DNA of 64,000 nucleotides from Lonsdalea britannica (GCF_002111595.1 NZ_LUTN01000007.1:1-64000), one strand, 5' to 3'; counted from the first letter of the stretch, positions 29,806-42,191 are shown. Translations and numbers: made by a program. The notes: generated from the letters alone by a model not told the origin.

Positions 29806-31694
29806 ATGCCGATTCTGGTTCTACCCCCCCAACTGGCTAACCAAATCGCCGCTGGCGAGGTAGTGGAACGGCCCGCGTCCGTGGTTAAGGAGCTGGTGGA
29901 AAACAGCCTGGACGCCGGAGCGACGCGCATTGATATCGACATTGAACGCGGCGGTAGCCGGCTCATCCGTATCCGCGATAACGGCAGCGGGATCGGCAAA
30001 ACGGATTTGACGTTGGCGCTGGCGCGTCATGCCACCAGTAAAATCGCGACGCTTGACGATCTGGAAGCCATCATGAGTCTGGGCTTTCGCGGCGAAGCGC
30101 TGGCCAGTATCAGCTCTGTTTCGCGCCTGACGCTGACGTCCCGCACGAGCGACCAAAACGAAGCCTGGCAGGCGTACGCCGAAGGACGGGATATGGCGGT
30201 CACGGTGAAACCGGCCGCGCATCCGGTCGGCACCACGCTGGAAGTCCTGGACTTGTTCTACAACACGCCCGCGCGCCGCAAATTCCTGCGTACTGAAAAA
30301 ACCGAATTTATGCACATCGACGAGGTGGTTCGCCGTATCGCGCTGGCTCGCTTCGATGTGGCATTCAATCTTCACCACAATGGCAAGCTGGTGCGGCAAT
30401 ACCGGGCGGTGACCGATCCAACGCAGCATGAGCGGCGTCTGGGTAGCATCTGCGGCACGGCGTTTATTCAGCATGCGCTGGCCGTCTCCTGGGAACATGG
30501 CGATCTGAAGATCCGCGGCTGGGTGGCCGATCCCACTGGCTCTCAACAGTTGCCGGAACTACAGTATTGCTACGTAAACCAGCGGATGATGCGCGACCGG
30601 TTGATTAACCACGCCATCCGTCAGGCCTACCAGGATCAGTTGCGAAGCGATCAACAGCCTGCGTATGTCCTCTATCTGGAAGTCGATCCGCACCATGTGG
30701 ATGTCAATGTGCATCCGGCCAAGCACGAGGTGAGATTTCATCAGGCGCGCCTGGTGCATGACTTCATCTATCAGGCGGTGATGACGGTGCTTCAACAGGC
30801 GGCGGCGCCCGCATTGGCGGTGACCCCTCCGGGCGAGACGCCAGCGCCGGTTTGGCAGCAGGAAAACCGTACCGCTGCGGGGGAGAACCACTTCGCGCGG
30901 CCTGCGCAACCCGAGCCGCCGAGAATTCAGACCTCCGGTGGCAAAGTTCAGGAGCGCCCGCCCGCCTCGTATCCTCATGGCGCGGGGTATCAGCGTAAGC
31001 AGGGGGATCTGTATCAAAAACTGTTACAGCCTGCCTCTGAGCGGTCGATACCTTCAGGCGATGAGGCGACGGCTTCGGCTGCCGCTTCCCACACCCACGT
31101 AGCGCGGACCACTCAGGCGAACCGCCGTTAGCCAGTCGGTCGGAAGGCTTAGGACGTGTATTAAGCGTTTATCCGCCTTGCTATGCGCTAGTGGAATATC
31201 AGCAGGGATTAGCCCTGCTGTCTCTGCCGGTCGCTGAACGTTATGTCCGTCAGGCGCAGATGACGCCCGGCGAGGAGGGGTTACGGCCTCAGCCATTGCT
31301 GATCCCTCAGCGTCTCACGTTGGGAAGTCGAGAGCGCGCGGCGGTGACGGAGAATCAAAAACGGTTGGCGCATTTTGGTATCGATATCGTGGTTGAGCAG
31401 CAGCGCGTCACGCTGCGCGCGGTACCTTTACCATTAAGACAACAAAATTTACAAAACTTGATTTCTGACCTGTTAGGCTATCTCGCTGATTGCCCTCAGT
31501 CAGATTCTGATGAGGTGGCGGCGTGGATAGCGCGGCGGTTGTACAGCGAGCACGAGAACTGGACTCAGGCTCAAGCGGTACAACTGTTAGCGGATATTGA
31601 ACGTCTCTGTCCCGAGCGGGTCAAAGTTCCGCCATCAGAGTTTCTTTATGTGATGGATATTGAGTCCGCCATCAAGGCTTTAAAGCATGACTGA
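29806..31694 (+). pseudogene. mutL: DNA mismatch repair protein MutL, frameshifted in this sequence
   Basis: The GHKL ATPase half is intact: [24 protein letters not shown] and the NTPARRKFL loop. The frame stops at 31131 in the variable linker. The dimerisation domain (PPCYALVEYQQGLALL to IKALKHD) continues in the frame reached by adding one base, probably in the C-rich stretch 31080-31100. Full length would be about 629 residues. MutL couples MutS to MutH. If the shift were real, the strain would be a mutator. The end overlaps miaA by eight bases. Confidence 0.92.
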
Positions 31695-32628
31695 ACGTGA
31701 AACAACGCAGTACCCGCCGGCCATTTTCATTATGGGACCGACGGCTTCCGGAAAGACGGCGTTAGCCATGGCATTACGGAAATCCCTCCCGGTTGAGCTG
31801 ATCAGCGTGGATTCCGCGCTGATCTATCGAGGAATGGATATCGGTACCGCCAAGCCTACCGCCGAAGAATTGTCGCAGGCACCGCACAGATTGATCGATA
31901 TCCTCGACCCGGCTGACGCATACTCGGCTGCCGACTTCCGCCGCGATGCGCTGCAACAAATGGCGGAGATCACCGCCGCCGGTCGGATCCCTCTGTTAGT
32001 AGGGGGGACGATGTTGTACTTCAAGGCGCTGCTCGAGGGGCTTTCGCCCTTGCCGCCAGCGGATCCGGAAATACGGCGGGAAATTGAAGCGCGGGCGCAG
32101 CGGGAAGGCTGGGAAGCTTTGCATAATGAGCTGCGAGAGATAGATCCTATTGCTGCCACTCGGATTCATCCAAATGATCCGCAGAGACTGTCGCGGGCAC
32201 TGGAAGTTTTCTCTGTTTCAGGTAACACTTTAACCGAACTGACAAAAACATCGGGTGAAGCGCTGCCTTACCGGGTGCACCAGTTCGCCATCGCTCCCGC
32301 GTCGCGCGAATTATTGCACGAGCGTATTGCACTACGGTTTCAACAGATGTTGCAGGCAGGTTTTGAGACGGAAGCACGCGCGCTGTTCGCTCGTGCCGAT
32401 CTGCATCCAGGTTTGCCTTCCATCCGCTGCGTCGGTTACCGCCAGATGTGGTCCTACTTGTCCGGTGAAATAGATTACGACGAGATGGTTTATCGTGGGA
32501 TCTGCGCTACCCGACAGTTAGCCAAACGGCAAATAACCTGGTTACGCGGGTGGGACAATGTGTGCTGGCTTGATAGCGATGAGCCGCAGGATGCGTTGGG
32601 TAAGGTCATGCAGGTTGTTAGTGCATAG
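31687..32628 (+). CDS. miaA: tRNA dimethylallyltransferase MiaA
   Basis: A 313-residue enzyme that prenylates A37 of UNN-decoding tRNAs. It has the P-loop GPTASGKT at residues 17-24, then [38 protein letters not shown], and RCVGYRQMW in the tRNA-binding part. The ATG overlaps the mutL end (ATGACTGA), giving translational coupling. Confidence 0.97.
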   Translation: MTERETTQYPPAIFIMGPTASGKTALAMALRKSLPVELISVDSALIYRGMDIGTAKPTAEELSQAPHRLIDILDPADAYSAADFRRDALQQMAEITAAGRIPLLVGGTMLYFKALLEGLSPLPPADPEIRREIEARAQREGWEALHNELREIDPIAATRIHPNDPQRLSRALEVFSVSGNTLTELTKTSGEALPYRVHQFAIAPASRELLHERIALRFQQMLQAGFETEARALFARADLHPGLPSIRCVGYRQMWSYLSGEIDYDEMVYRGICATRQLAKRQITWLRGWDNVCWLDSDEPQDALGKVMQVVSA

Positions 32629-32738
32629 GTTGGACGATTGTGTACAATTGGCTGATTCTCGGCACAAATTTTTATACCGCTATTTTAGAGCCACAGGGTT
32701 CTTTGTTACAAACAACAAGCAAATAAGGAAAATATAGA

Positions 32739-33038
32739 ATGGCTAAGGGGCAATCTTTGCAAGATCCGTTCTTGAATGCTTTGCGTCGTGAACGTGTTCC
32801 AGTTTCTATTTATCTGGTAAATGGCATCAAGTTGCAGGGCCAGATTGAGTCTTTTGATCAGTTTGTGATTTTGCTGAAAAACACGGTTAGCCAGATGGTG
32901 TATAAGCACGCGATTTCTACGGTGGTTCCGTCTCGCCCGGTGTCTCATCACAGCAATAATCCTGGCGCGAATAACTATCATGGTAATAACACGACGAGTC
33001 AGCAGTCGCAGCCTCAGGAAAGCGATGACGCTGAATAA
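32739..33038 (+). CDS. hfq: RNA chaperone Hfq
   Basis: 99 residues, almost identical to other enteric Hfq in the Sm core ([29 protein letters not shown], the KHAIST-type Sm2 YKHAIS). The C-terminal tail is short and rich in Asn, Gln and His. Hfq pairs small RNAs with mRNAs. Transcription probably comes both from the upstream operon and from a promoter in the miaA-hfq gap (32629-32738). Confidence 0.97.
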   Translation: MAKGQSLQDPFLNALRRERVPVSIYLVNGIKLQGQIESFDQFVILLKNTVSQMVYKHAISTVVPSRPVSHHSNNPGANNYHGNNTTSQQSQPQESDDAE

Positions 33039-33061
33039 GGGCTATTACCGATTTACCTCAG

Positions 33062-33093
33062 CGGGGAAAGGGCATCACGTCGTTTCCCCGTTT
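33062..33093 (+). terminator. Hairpin between hfq and hflX (possible attenuator)
   Basis: An 8-bp stem CGGGGAAA/TTTCCCCG (33062-33069 with 33083-33090) followed by TTT. It could reduce read-through into hflX. Confidence 0.5.
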
Positions 33094-33127
33094 GTGGCTG
33101 CATTTGTTTGTTTGAGAGGTTGTTCGG

Positions 33128-34414
33128 TTGTTTGACCGTTATGAAGCCGGTGAACGGGCCATACTAGTTCATATTCACTTTTCCCAAGAGAAAGATACTG
33201 AAGATCTGCTGGAGTTCGAATCTCTGGTGTCTTCTGCCGGAATCGAATCGCTACAGGTGATCACCGGTAGTCGCAAAGCGCCTCATCCCAAGTATTTTGT
33301 CGGCGAGGGTAAAGCAGAAGAGATCGCCAAGGCGGTTAAAGAAACCGACGCTTTCGTCGTGTTGTTCAATCACGCTTTATCACCCGCACAGGAGCGCAAT
33401 CTCGAGCGTCTGTGCGAATGCCGGGTCATTGACCGGACCGGATTGATTCTTGATATTTTCGCCCAGCGCGCCCGCACCCATGAAGGGAAACTGCAGGTCG
33501 AGCTGGCGCAGCTGCGCCATCTGGCTACGCGTCTGGTGCGCGGCTGGACTCACCTTGAACGCCAAAAGGGCGGGATAGGGCTGCGAGGTCCCGGTGAAAC
33601 ACAGCTTGAAACCGACCGTCGTCTGCTGCGTAACCGCATTAGTCTGATTTTGTCGCGCCTTGTTCGCGTGGAAAAACAGCGTGAGCAGGGAAGACGCGCC
33701 CGTACGCGCGCGGATGTGCCTACGGTATCGCTGGTGGGGTATACCAACGCGGGTAAATCCACTTTGTTTAATCAAATGACAGCCGCGGATGTGTACGCTG
33801 CCGATCAGCTTTTCGCCACGCTGGATCCCACGCTTCGTCGGATCGACGTGGCTGATGTGGGCGATACTGTTCTGGCGGACACCGTCGGGTTTATTCGCGA
33901 ACTGCCTCACGATCTGGTCGCGGCGTTTAAAGCCACGTTGCAGGAAACCCGTCAGGCGTCGCTATTGCTTCACATCGTTGATGCGGCCGATCCCCGCATG
34001 GACGAAAATATTGATGCGGTTAACGAGGTGCTGACGGAAATCGAAGCCGATGAAATTCCGACGCTGCTCGTCATGAATAAAATCGATGCGCTGGACAATT
34101 TTGCCCCGCGCATCGATCGCAATGCAGAGCACCAACCGGTCAGAGTCTGGCTGTCGGCGCAAACCGGCGAAGGAATACCTCTGCTGTTCCAGGCATTGAC
34201 CGAACGGTTGTCGGGGGAGATCGCGCAGTTCTCCCTGCAGTTGCCTCCGCAGGAGGGGCGCTTACGCAGCCGTTTTTACCAGCTTCAGGCAATAGAAAAA
34301 GAATGGATAGAAGAAGATGGCAGCGTTGGTCTGGTAATCAGAATGCCTATCGTCGACTGGCGTCGTCTCTGTAAGCAGGAGCAGCAATTAGAAGATTATA
34401 TCGTTGAAGTATAG
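33128..34414 (+). CDS. hflX: Ribosome-rescue GTPase HflX
   Basis: Starts at TTG 33128, as in E. coli, giving [18 protein letters not shown] lies upstream. The 428-residue protein has the N-terminal HflX domain, the [15 protein letters not shown] hinge, and the G domain with G1 GYTNAGKS near residue 204, DTVGFI and NKID. It splits stalled 70S ribosomes after heat stress. Confidence 0.95.
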   Translation: MFDRYEAGERAILVHIHFSQEKDTEDLLEFESLVSSAGIESLQVITGSRKAPHPKYFVGEGKAEEIAKAVKETDAFVVLFNHALSPAQERNLERLCECRVIDRTGLILDIFAQRARTHEGKLQVELAQLRHLATRLVRGWTHLERQKGGIGLRGPGETQLETDRRLLRNRISLILSRLVRVEKQREQGRRARTRADVPTVSLVGYTNAGKSTLFNQMTAADVYAADQLFATLDPTLRRIDVADVGDTVLADTVGFIRELPHDLVAAFKATLQETRQASLLLHIVDAADPRMDENIDAVNEVLTEIEADEIPTLLVMNKIDALDNFAPRIDRNAEHQPVRVWLSAQTGEGIPLLFQALTERLSGEIAQFSLQLPPQEGRLRSRFYQLQAIEKEWIEEDGSVGLVIRMPIVDWRRLCKQEQQLEDYIVEV

Positions 34415-34475
34415 TCTGATGAACTCTGGGACATTGACCCCGAAGAACACCTATCATAATGAATGGAGCTAAAAC

Positions 34476-35723
34476 ATGGCGTGGAATCAGCCCGGTAATA
34501 ACGGACAGGACCGCGACCCGTGGGGGAGCAGCAATAAAAATAGCGGCAACTCTGGCGGAAATAACAAAGGTGGCCGAGATCAGGGACCACCGGATCTTGA
34601 CGACATCTTCCGCAAACTGAGCAAAAAGCTCGGTGAGCTGGGCGGTGGAAAAAACTCAGGTTCCGGCGGCAGCGGTTTCGGCTCCGGCGGACGTATTTTG
34701 GGCGTAGTAGTGGTGGTCGCGGCTGTGATCTGGGCGGCGAGCGGTTTTTATACCATCAAAGAGGCCGAGCGCGGCGTTGTGACCCGTTTCGGCAAGTTCA
34801 GCCATCTGGTCAGCCCTGGCCTGAACTGGAAACCCACGTTTATTGATGACGTCAGAGCGGTCAACGTCGAATCCGTGCGCGAACTGGCGACGTCTGGTGT
34901 GATGCTGACATCAGATGAGAACGTGATCCGCGTTGAAATGAACGTTCAGTATCGCGTGACACAACCGGAACAGTATCTGTTTAGCGTGACCAATGCGGAC
35001 GACAGTCTGCGTCAGGCGACTGACAGTGCGCTGCGCGGCGTCATCGGCAAATACACGATGGACAAGATTCTGACCGAAGGTCGTACCATCGTACGTACCG
35101 ACACCCAACGCGTACTGGAAGAAACCGTTCGTCCGTACAACATGGGTATCACGTTGCTGGACGTCAACTTCCAGGCAGCCCGTCCGCCGGAAGAAGTGAA
35201 AGCCGCCTTCGACGATGCCATTGCCGCGCGTGAGAACGAACAGCAGTACATCCGAGAAGCCGAAGCCTATGCCAATGAAGTTCAGCCGCGTGCGAACGGT
35301 CAGGCTCAGCGTATTCTGGAAGAGGCTCGCGCGTACAAAACGCGTACCGTCCTGGAAGCGCAAGGTGAAGTGGCTCGTTTTGCTCGCGTGTTGCCGGAGT
35401 ATAAGGCAGCGCCGGAAATCACTCGTGAACGTCTCTACATTGAAACCATGGAACGCGTGTTGAGCAGCACCCGCAAAGTGCTGGTGAACGACAAGGGCGG
35501 CAACCTGATGGTGCTGCCGTTGGAACAGATGCTGCGTGGTCAGAACACCACGGGCGGCAACGCGACCAACACGGTTGCGCCGCTGCGTAACTCCTCGACC
35601 TCGTCTAATAACGGTTCGAGCAGCACCTACAATTCTTCGCGCAGCAGCATCAACGGTAACATCATGGATCAGCGCCGGGCCAACGCCCAGCGGGATGAGA
35701 TCACACGAGTAGGGAGAGAATAA
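34476..35723 (+). CDS. hflK: FtsH modulator HflK
   Basis: A 415-residue inner-membrane protein: a Gly/Asn-rich cytoplasmic N-terminus, one transmembrane segment (GVVVVVAAVIWAASGFYTI) and a large periplasmic SPFH/band-7 domain (ERGVVTRFGKFSHLVSPGLNW). With HflC it forms the cage around the FtsH protease. The C-terminal 60 residues are Ser/Asn-rich. Followed 3 bases later by hflC. Confidence 0.96.
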   Translation: MAWNQPGNNGQDRDPWGSSNKNSGNSGGNNKGGRDQGPPDLDDIFRKLSKKLGELGGGKNSGSGGSGFGSGGRILGVVVVVAAVIWAASGFYTIKEAERGVVTRFGKFSHLVSPGLNWKPTFIDDVRAVNVESVRELATSGVMLTSDENVIRVEMNVQYRVTQPEQYLFSVTNADDSLRQATDSALRGVIGKYTMDKILTEGRTIVRTDTQRVLEETVRPYNMGITLLDVNFQAARPPEEVKAAFDDAIAARENEQQYIREAEAYANEVQPRANGQAQRILEEARAYKTRTVLEAQGEVARFARVLPEYKAAPEITRERLYIETMERVLSSTRKVLVNDKGGNLMVLPLEQMLRGQNTTGGNATNTVAPLRNSSTSSNNGSSSTYNSSRSSINGNIMDQRRANAQRDEITRVGRE

Positions 35724-35726
35724 TCA

Positions 35727-36722
35727 ATGCGTAAGTCAGTACTATTTATTCTGATCCTGGTGCTTCTGGTGATCTACGCGTCACTGTTCGTTGTACAGGA
35801 AGGTCAGCGCGGGATCGTCATGCGCTTCGGCAAAGTCCTGCGCGATAATGAGAACAAACCGCTCATCTATGCGCCGGGTCTGCACGTTAAGATCCCGGTC
35901 CTTGAGTCGGTGAAGACGCTGGATGCCCGTATTCAGACGATGGAAAACCAGGCCGATCGCTTCATCACCAAAGAGCAGAAAGACCTGATTGTCGACTCTT
36001 ACATCAAATGGCGTATCAGCGATTTCAGCCGTTACTATCTGGCGACCGGCGGTGGCGACATCTCCCAAGCCGAAGTGCTGCTGAAACGTAAATTCAACGA
36101 CCGTCTGCGTTCTGAAATCGGGCGTCAGGATGTAAAAGGCATCGTGACGGACTCGCGTGGTCAACTGATGATGGACGTGCGTGATGCGTTGAATACCGGC
36201 ACCGGCGAGACCACCGAAGCCGATAACGCCATCGCCTCCGCCGCCGCGCGTGTTGAACAGGAAACCACCGGCAAATTGCCAGAGGTGAATCCGAACAGCA
36301 TGGCTGCGTTAGGGATCCAAGTGATCGACGTGCGTATAAAACAGATCAACCTGCCGACGGAAGTGTCGGATGCGATCTACCAACGTATGCGCGCCGAACG
36401 TGAAGCCGTTGCCCGTCGTCATCGTTCACAGGGACAGGAACAGGCTGAGAAGCTGAAAGCCACTGCGGATTACGAAGTGACCCGTACATTGGCGGAAGCC
36501 GAGCGCGAAGGCCGTATGACGCGCGGTGAAGGCGATGCCGAGTCTGCGAAACTGTTTGCTAACGCGTTCAGTCAGGACCCGGATTTCTATGCCTTTATCC
36601 GTAGTCTGCGCGCCTACGAAAACAGCTTCAGCAGCGGTAATCAGGACGTTCTGGTGTTAAGCCCGGACAGCGACTTCTTCCGCTACATGAAGTCACCTGA
36701 GAAGACGGTGCCGGCGCGCTAA
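35727..36722 (+). CDS. hflC: FtsH modulator HflC
   Basis: 331 residues with an N-terminal anchor (SVLFILILVLLVIYASLFVV) and an SPFH domain (EGQRGIVMRFGKVLRDN). Partner of HflK in the FtsH-HflKC complex that moderates membrane proteolysis. Closely follows hflK, so the two are co-transcribed. Confidence 0.96.
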   Translation: MRKSVLFILILVLLVIYASLFVVQEGQRGIVMRFGKVLRDNENKPLIYAPGLHVKIPVLESVKTLDARIQTMENQADRFITKEQKDLIVDSYIKWRISDFSRYYLATGGGDISQAEVLLKRKFNDRLRSEIGRQDVKGIVTDSRGQLMMDVRDALNTGTGETTEADNAIASAAARVEQETTGKLPEVNPNSMAALGIQVIDVRIKQINLPTEVSDAIYQRMRAEREAVARRHRSQGQEQAEKLKATADYEVTRTLAEAEREGRMTRGEGDAESAKLFANAFSQDPDFYAFIRSLRAYENSFSSGNQDVLVLSPDSDFFRYMKSPEKTVPAR

Positions 36723-36771
36723 TTTTCGTTCCGCTCGTTGGCGAATACGACGCCCGCGTTATGTGTTGTCT

Positions 36772-36818
36772 GCGGCAGGTTACCTGCCGCACGTTCAGCG
36801 CCCGACGCGGGCTTTTTT
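36772..36818 (+). terminator. Tandem hairpins with T run after hflC
   Basis: GCGGCAG/CTGCCGC (36772-36790) is followed by GCCCG-ACG-CGGGC and six Ts (36800-36818). Confidence 0.75.
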
Positions 36819-36834
36819 ATGTCTGGAGTTCTTT

Positions 36835-37035
36835 ATGAGTGTCTCTGTCTGGCTGGCCTTGGGGTTGGTGCTGATTTTTGAAGGGCTGGGGCCGCTGTTG
36901 TTTCCCCGCATTTGGCGTCGGATGATCCTCGGTCTTGCACAATTACCCGATACGGTTTTACGTCGTTTTGGCGGCGGAATAGTGGTCGCGGGGCTGGTGA
37001 TCTACTACATGTTGCGTAGCCGCATGGATGGCTAA
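36835..37035 (+). CDS. yjeT: DUF2065 membrane protein YjeT
   Basis: ATG 36835 is the likely start (MSVSVWLALGLVLIFEGLGP), with GGAG upstream; a longer in-frame start at 36763 would run through the terminator. 66 residues, two membrane helices, matching the conserved small protein between hflC and purA in enterics. Function unknown. Confidence 0.88.
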   Translation: MSVSVWLALGLVLIFEGLGPLLFPRIWRRMILGLAQLPDTVLRRFGGGIVVAGLVIYYMLRSRMDG

Positions 37036-37053
37036 AATTGACGACAAATTTCT

Positions 37054-37069
37054 GCGCAAACGTGTGCTA
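37054..37069 (+). promoter_or_regulatory. Candidate PurR operator upstream of purA
   Basis: GCGCAAACGTGTGCTA matches 12 of 16 positions of the PurR consensus, 66 bp before the purA start. PurR control of purA is known in E. coli. Confidence 0.6.
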
Positions 37070-37102
37070 AAAAGTACTGAAAGCATACAAATGAGATGTT
37101 AG

Positions 37103-38433
<1,331 letters not shown>

Positions 38434-38456
38434 TGTAACTGGTGTTCAGAACGACG

Positions 38457-38487
38457 AAAGGACGGGATATTCCCGTCCTTTTTCTTT
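38457..38487 (+). terminator. Intrinsic terminator of purA
   Basis: An 11-bp perfect stem (38457-38467 with 38471-38481) and T-rich tail, between the convergent purA and mpl. Confidence 0.85.
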
Positions 38488-38544
38488 TGTGCTGACCGGA
38501 AGACCATTCACTCAAAGCGAGAAAAGGGTCGACCGGTCAGGCCA

Positions 38545-39918
38545 TCAGCTTTTTGCCTGTTCCTGTTTCTGGAACGTTTCCAGCAGTTTTTCATGAATAT
38601 TGCCGAAGCCGCCGTTGCTCATGACCAGCACGTGATCGCCGGGCTGCGCGATTTTAGCGACCATATCAACCAGCGTATCAATATCCGCACTCCAGTGCGT
38701 TGGCTGCACACAAGCCTCCGCCACTTCTGCGACCTGCCAAGAGATATGCTGTGGCTGGAACAGGAAAACTTCATCTGCGCGTCCCAGCGAGGGAGCTAAC
38801 TCGGTTTTGCAATGTCCCAGCTTCATGGTATTGGAGCGGGGCTCCAGGACGGCCAGGATTCTGGCCGTGCCGCCGACTTTGCTGCGCAGAGCCGCCAGCG
38901 TAGCCAGGATCGCCGTCGGATGATGCGCGAAGTCATCATAAACGGTGATACCGTTCGCCGTACCGCGCTGTTCAAGGCGGCGACGCGCATTGATGAAGCC
39001 GCCCAGCGCGCGGCAGGCTTCCGCAGGCGGAACGCCGACATGGCGAGCGGCGGCGATCGCCATCAGGCCGTTATGCATGTTGTGTTCACCAACCAGGCCC
39101 CACTCGACTTCACCGACCAATTCATCGTTCAGATAAACCTGAAAAATGCTGGAGTCCGGTACGCTCTTTTTCGCTTTCCAGATGCCGTCGTCACCGACCA
39201 GCTCCTGTTCGCTCCAGCATCCCATCGCCATCACTTGCTTGAGCGGTTGATCGTTGCTGAGAACGAGGATCCGCCCAGTGCCCGGCACCAGTCGCACCAG
39301 GTGGTGGAACTGTTTTTGGATCGCTTTCAGATCGTCAAAGATATCGGCATGATCGAATTCGAGGTTATTCAGAATCAGGGTCCGGGGGCAGTAATGAACG
39401 AACTTGGAGCGTTTGTCGAAGAAGGCGCAGTCATATTCGTCGGCTTCCACGACGAAGAACGGGCTATCGCCCAATCTCGCCGAGACGTCGAAGTTGCCGG
39501 GAACGCCGCCGATGACAAAGCCGGGATTGTAGCCGCAGGCTTCCAATATCCAGGTCACCATTCCCGCGGTCGTGGTCTTGCCGTGCGTTCCCGCGACGGC
39601 GATGACCCAGCGTTCACGCAGCACGTAGTCGTGCAGCCATTGCGGCCCGGAGGCATAAGGCATATTACGCTCAAGGACGGCTTCGACGCAGGGGTTGCCG
39701 CGGGACATCGCGTTACCGATAATCACCAGGTCTGGCTGAGGCTCCAGCTGCGAAGGGTCGTATCCTTCAATCAGGGTGATCCCTTGTTCTTCCAGTAGTG
39801 TGCTCATGGGGGGATAGACGTTGGCATCAGAGCCAGTCACCTGATGTCCCAGCGAGCGGGCCAGCAGCGCGAGCCCTCCCATGAAGGTGCCGCAGATACC
39901 TAATATATGAATGCGCAT
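38545..39918 (-). CDS. mpl: UDP-N-acetylmuramate:L-Ala-gamma-D-Glu-meso-DAP ligase Mpl
   Basis: A 457-residue Mur-ligase family enzyme that rejoins recycled tripeptide to UDP-MurNAc. N-terminal Rossmann GICGTFMGGLA, ATP loop GTHGKTTT at residues 110-117, VEADEYDCAFFDKRSKFVHY, and YDDFAHHPTA. Divergent from fbp with a 168-bp gap, the same arrangement as in E. coli. Confidence 0.96.
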   Translation of the reverse strand: MRIHILGICGTFMGGLALLARSLGHQVTGSDANVYPPMSTLLEEQGITLIEGYDPSQLEPQPDLVIIGNAMSRGNPCVEAVLERNMPYASGPQWLHDYVLRERWVIAVAGTHGKTTTAGMVTWILEACGYNPGFVIGGVPGNFDVSARLGDSPFFVVEADEYDCAFFDKRSKFVHYCPRTLILNNLEFDHADIFDDLKAIQKQFHHLVRLVPGTGRILVLSNDQPLKQVMAMGCWSEQELVGDDGIWKAKKSVPDSSIFQVYLNDELVGEVEWGLVGEHNMHNGLMAIAAARHVGVPPAEACRALGGFINARRRLEQRGTANGITVYDDFAHHPTAILATLAALRSKVGGTARILAVLEPRSNTMKLGHCKTELAPSLGRADEVFLFQPQHISWQVAEVAEACVQPTHWSADIDTLVDMVAKIAQPGDHVLVMSNGGFGNIHEKLLETFQKQEQAKS

Positions 39919-40025
39919 ACGTTTCCCAACAGTCTACAAAAGTCTGGCGTTATTCTAACGCTATGGATAGTTCTCAAGAAATGGATTTGACTATGTGCTC
40001 GCTTTCTCTTTGGGCTACACTGCAA

Positions 40026-40041
40026 ACGCAAACGTTGGCGG
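40026..40041 (+). promoter_or_regulatory. PurR-like box upstream of fbp
   Basis: ACGCAAACGTTGGCGG matches 14 of 16 positions of the PurR consensus, in the mpl-fbp divergent gap. Confidence 0.4.
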
Positions 40042-40086
40042 TACATAATTAGACCGCTTTTCATCTGCTGACTATGGAATAGTGTT

Positions 40087-41091
40087 ATGAAAACGTTAGG
40101 CGAATTTATCGTCGAAAAACAGCACGATTTCTCACATGCCACGGGTGAACTCACCGCGTTGCTGTCTGCAATCAAGCTGGGAGCGAAAATCATTCACCGC
40201 GACATCAACAAAGCGGGTCTGGTGGATATTTTAGGTACCAGCGGAGTTTCCAATGTGCAGGGCGAAGTACAGATGAAGTTGGATCTGTACGCCAATGAAA
40301 AGTTGAAGGCGGCGCTCAAAGCGCGTGGTGAAGTCGCCGGTATTGCTTCCGAAGAAGAAGACGAAATTGTTATCTTCGAGGGGGAGCGGTCCGAAAATGC
40401 AAAGTATGTGGTGTTGATGGATCCGCTGGACGGCTCCTCCAACATTGATGTAAACGTTTCAGTCGGCACCATTTTTTCTATCTACCGACGCATTACTCCG
40501 CTGGGATCTCCGGTAACCGAAGCCGATTTCCTGCAGCCCGGCAGCAAGCAGGTCGCCGCTGGCTACATTGTTTACGGCTCTTCGACCATGTTGGTCTATT
40601 CCACCGGTCACGGGGTTCATGCCTTTACCTACGATCCTTCCCTGGGCGTTTTTTGCCTGTCGCATGAAAGAGTTCGCTTCCCCGAAACGGGAAATACCTA
40701 CTCCATCAACGAAGGTAACTACATCAAGTTCCCGCAGGGCGTGAAAAAGTACATCAAGTACTGTCAGGAGCAGGACGAGGCCACGATGCGGCCATATACG
40801 TCGCGCTACATCGGTTCTTTGGTGGCGGACTTCCATCGCAACTTGCTGAAAGGGGGGATTTATCTCTACCCGAGTACGGCCAGTTATCCGCAGGGCAAGC
40901 TGCGTCTGCTGTACGAATGCAACCCGATGGCGCTGCTGGCGGAGCAGGCGGGCGGCAAAGCCAGCGACGGACACCGTCGTATTCTGGATATTCAGCCGCA
41001 GAGACTGCATGAACGCGCGCCGTTCTTTGTCGGCACGGAGTCGATGGTGAATGACGTTGAGCGCTTCCTGCGCGAATACCCCGACGATTAA
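40087..41091 (+). CDS. fbp: Fructose-1,6-bisphosphatase class 1
   Basis: 334 residues, the normal length. Metal-binding signature [18 protein letters not shown], then [12 protein letters not shown] and YEVNPMALL-type [15 protein letters not shown]. It releases phosphate from fructose-1,6-bisphosphate in gluconeogenesis. Its own promoter should lie in the gap to mpl. Confidence 0.97.
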   Translation: MKTLGEFIVEKQHDFSHATGELTALLSAIKLGAKIIHRDINKAGLVDILGTSGVSNVQGEVQMKLDLYANEKLKAALKARGEVAGIASEEEDEIVIFEGERSENAKYVVLMDPLDGSSNIDVNVSVGTIFSIYRRITPLGSPVTEADFLQPGSKQVAAGYIVYGSSTMLVYSTGHGVHAFTYDPSLGVFCLSHERVRFPETGNTYSINEGNYIKFPQGVKKYIKYCQEQDEATMRPYTSRYIGSLVADFHRNLLKGGIYLYPSTASYPQGKLRLLYECNPMALLAEQAGGKASDGHRRILDIQPQRLHERAPFFVGTESMVNDVERFLREYPDD

Positions 41092-41115
41092 CCAGTGACG
41101 TCTTCAGATACATAA

Positions 41116-41154
41116 AAATGTGGCGCGCTCTTTCGACCGCGCCACATTTATTTT
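41116..41154. terminator. Bidirectional terminator between fbp and ruvX
   Basis: A 12-bp perfect stem (41116-41127 with 41138-41149) has T runs on both strands and serves two convergent genes. Confidence 0.85.
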
Positions 41155-41211
41155 GAGCGATATCTCCCGACCTGGCGTTATCTCGTCGCCAGCGCCGACG
41201 GCAGGATAACG

Positions 41212-41628
41212 CTAGTGTTGCTCGAACCAGCTTTCAAGAATGACGACTGCCGAGGCGGAGTCGACGCTGCCTTTATCCAAAGCCCGAAAACCGCCCTGAG
41301 CGAACAGGCCGGAGCGTGCCTCTACCGTGCTGAGACGTTCGTCATGCAGCTCAACCGCCACGCCAAAGCGGCCGTGGAGACGCTGGGAGAACTTCCTCGC
41401 CCGCGCCGTCAGCGGTTGTTCTGTGCCGTCCATATTCAGCGGCAGGCCGACGATCACCAGCTCGGGCTGCCATTCCCGTAATAACTTTTCGACCTTCTGC
41501 CAGTCCGGCGTGCCGTCCTGCGCTTTAAATGCCTGAAGCGGGCGGGCGGTGCGAGTCAGATCCTGACCGATAGCGACGCCGATGCTACGGGTGCCGAAGT
41601 CGAATGCCATGATGGTGCGGTGACTCAT
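41212..41628 (-). CDS. ruvX: Holliday-junction resolvase-like pre-16S rRNA nuclease RuvX (YqgF)
   Basis: I start at 41628 ([12 protein letters not shown]), where the ATG overlaps the yqgE stop by one base, giving 138 residues, identical in length to E. coli YqgF. RNase H-like fold with [13 protein letters not shown] and the DERLST and SASAVVILE motifs. Matures the 5' end of 16S rRNA. Confidence 0.95.
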   Translation of the reverse strand: MSHRTIMAFDFGTRSIGVAIGQDLTRTARPLQAFKAQDGTPDWQKVEKLLREWQPELVIVGLPLNMDGTEQPLTARARKFSQRLHGRFGVAVELHDERLSTVEARSGLFAQGGFRALDKGSVDSASAVVILESWFEQH

Positions 41629-42191
41629 CAGGCGTGTCCCGCATCGCTGGCGATCATGTGGATATCCACGCCGAGTTTTTTCGCGGCGACGCGCCAACGG
41701 TCCGCAATCGGCGTATGGAACAGGATGTCCTGATCGGCTTTAACGGTCAGCCAGGCGTTGTCCAAAAGCTCGCTCTCAAGCTGCCCGCCTTCCCAGGCCG
41801 TATAGCCGAGCGCGACCAGCGTGTTGTTGGGCTGGTCGACCGTGCCCATTGTCTCCAGCACGTCCTTGGACGTCGTAATCATGGTATCGGGCGAGACGGA
41901 AATGCTGGAGGCGAAGCCCGCCTGCGGGGTGTGCAGAATGAAGCCACGGTCATCCGCTAGCGGACCGCCGGAAAAGACCGGTTTATCCAGCCGGATATCG
42001 GATTTTGACTCTGGCGGCGTGATTTTCAGTTTCTTCAGAATATCGTCGACGGTGAACTGTTCCATCGGTTTATTGATGATCAGCCCCATCGCACCGTCTT
42101 CGCCGTGTTCGCAGATATATACCACGGACCGTTTAAATACCGGATCCTGCAGCGCAGGCATCGCGATAAGAAAGTGATGCTGTAAATTCAT
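41628..42191 (-). CDS. yqgE: UPF0301/AlgH family protein YqgE
   Basis: 187 residues with the family pattern [51 protein letters not shown] and [11 protein letters not shown]. Biochemical role unknown. Coupled to ruvX by a one-base overlap. Confidence 0.95.
   Translation of the reverse strand: MNLQHHFLIAMPALQDPVFKRSVVYICEHGEDGAMGLIINKPMEQFTVDDILKKLKITPPESKSDIRLDKPVFSGGPLADDRGFILHTPQAGFASSISVSPDTMITTSKDVLETMGTVDQPNNTLVALGYTAWEGGQLESELLDNAWLTVKADQDILFHTPIADRWRVAAKKLGVDIHMIASDAGHA

Noticed and set aside
38812-39798. Long plus-strand open frame opposite mpl
   Set aside because: It is antisense to a fully conserved Mpl, with low-complexity composition and no family match.
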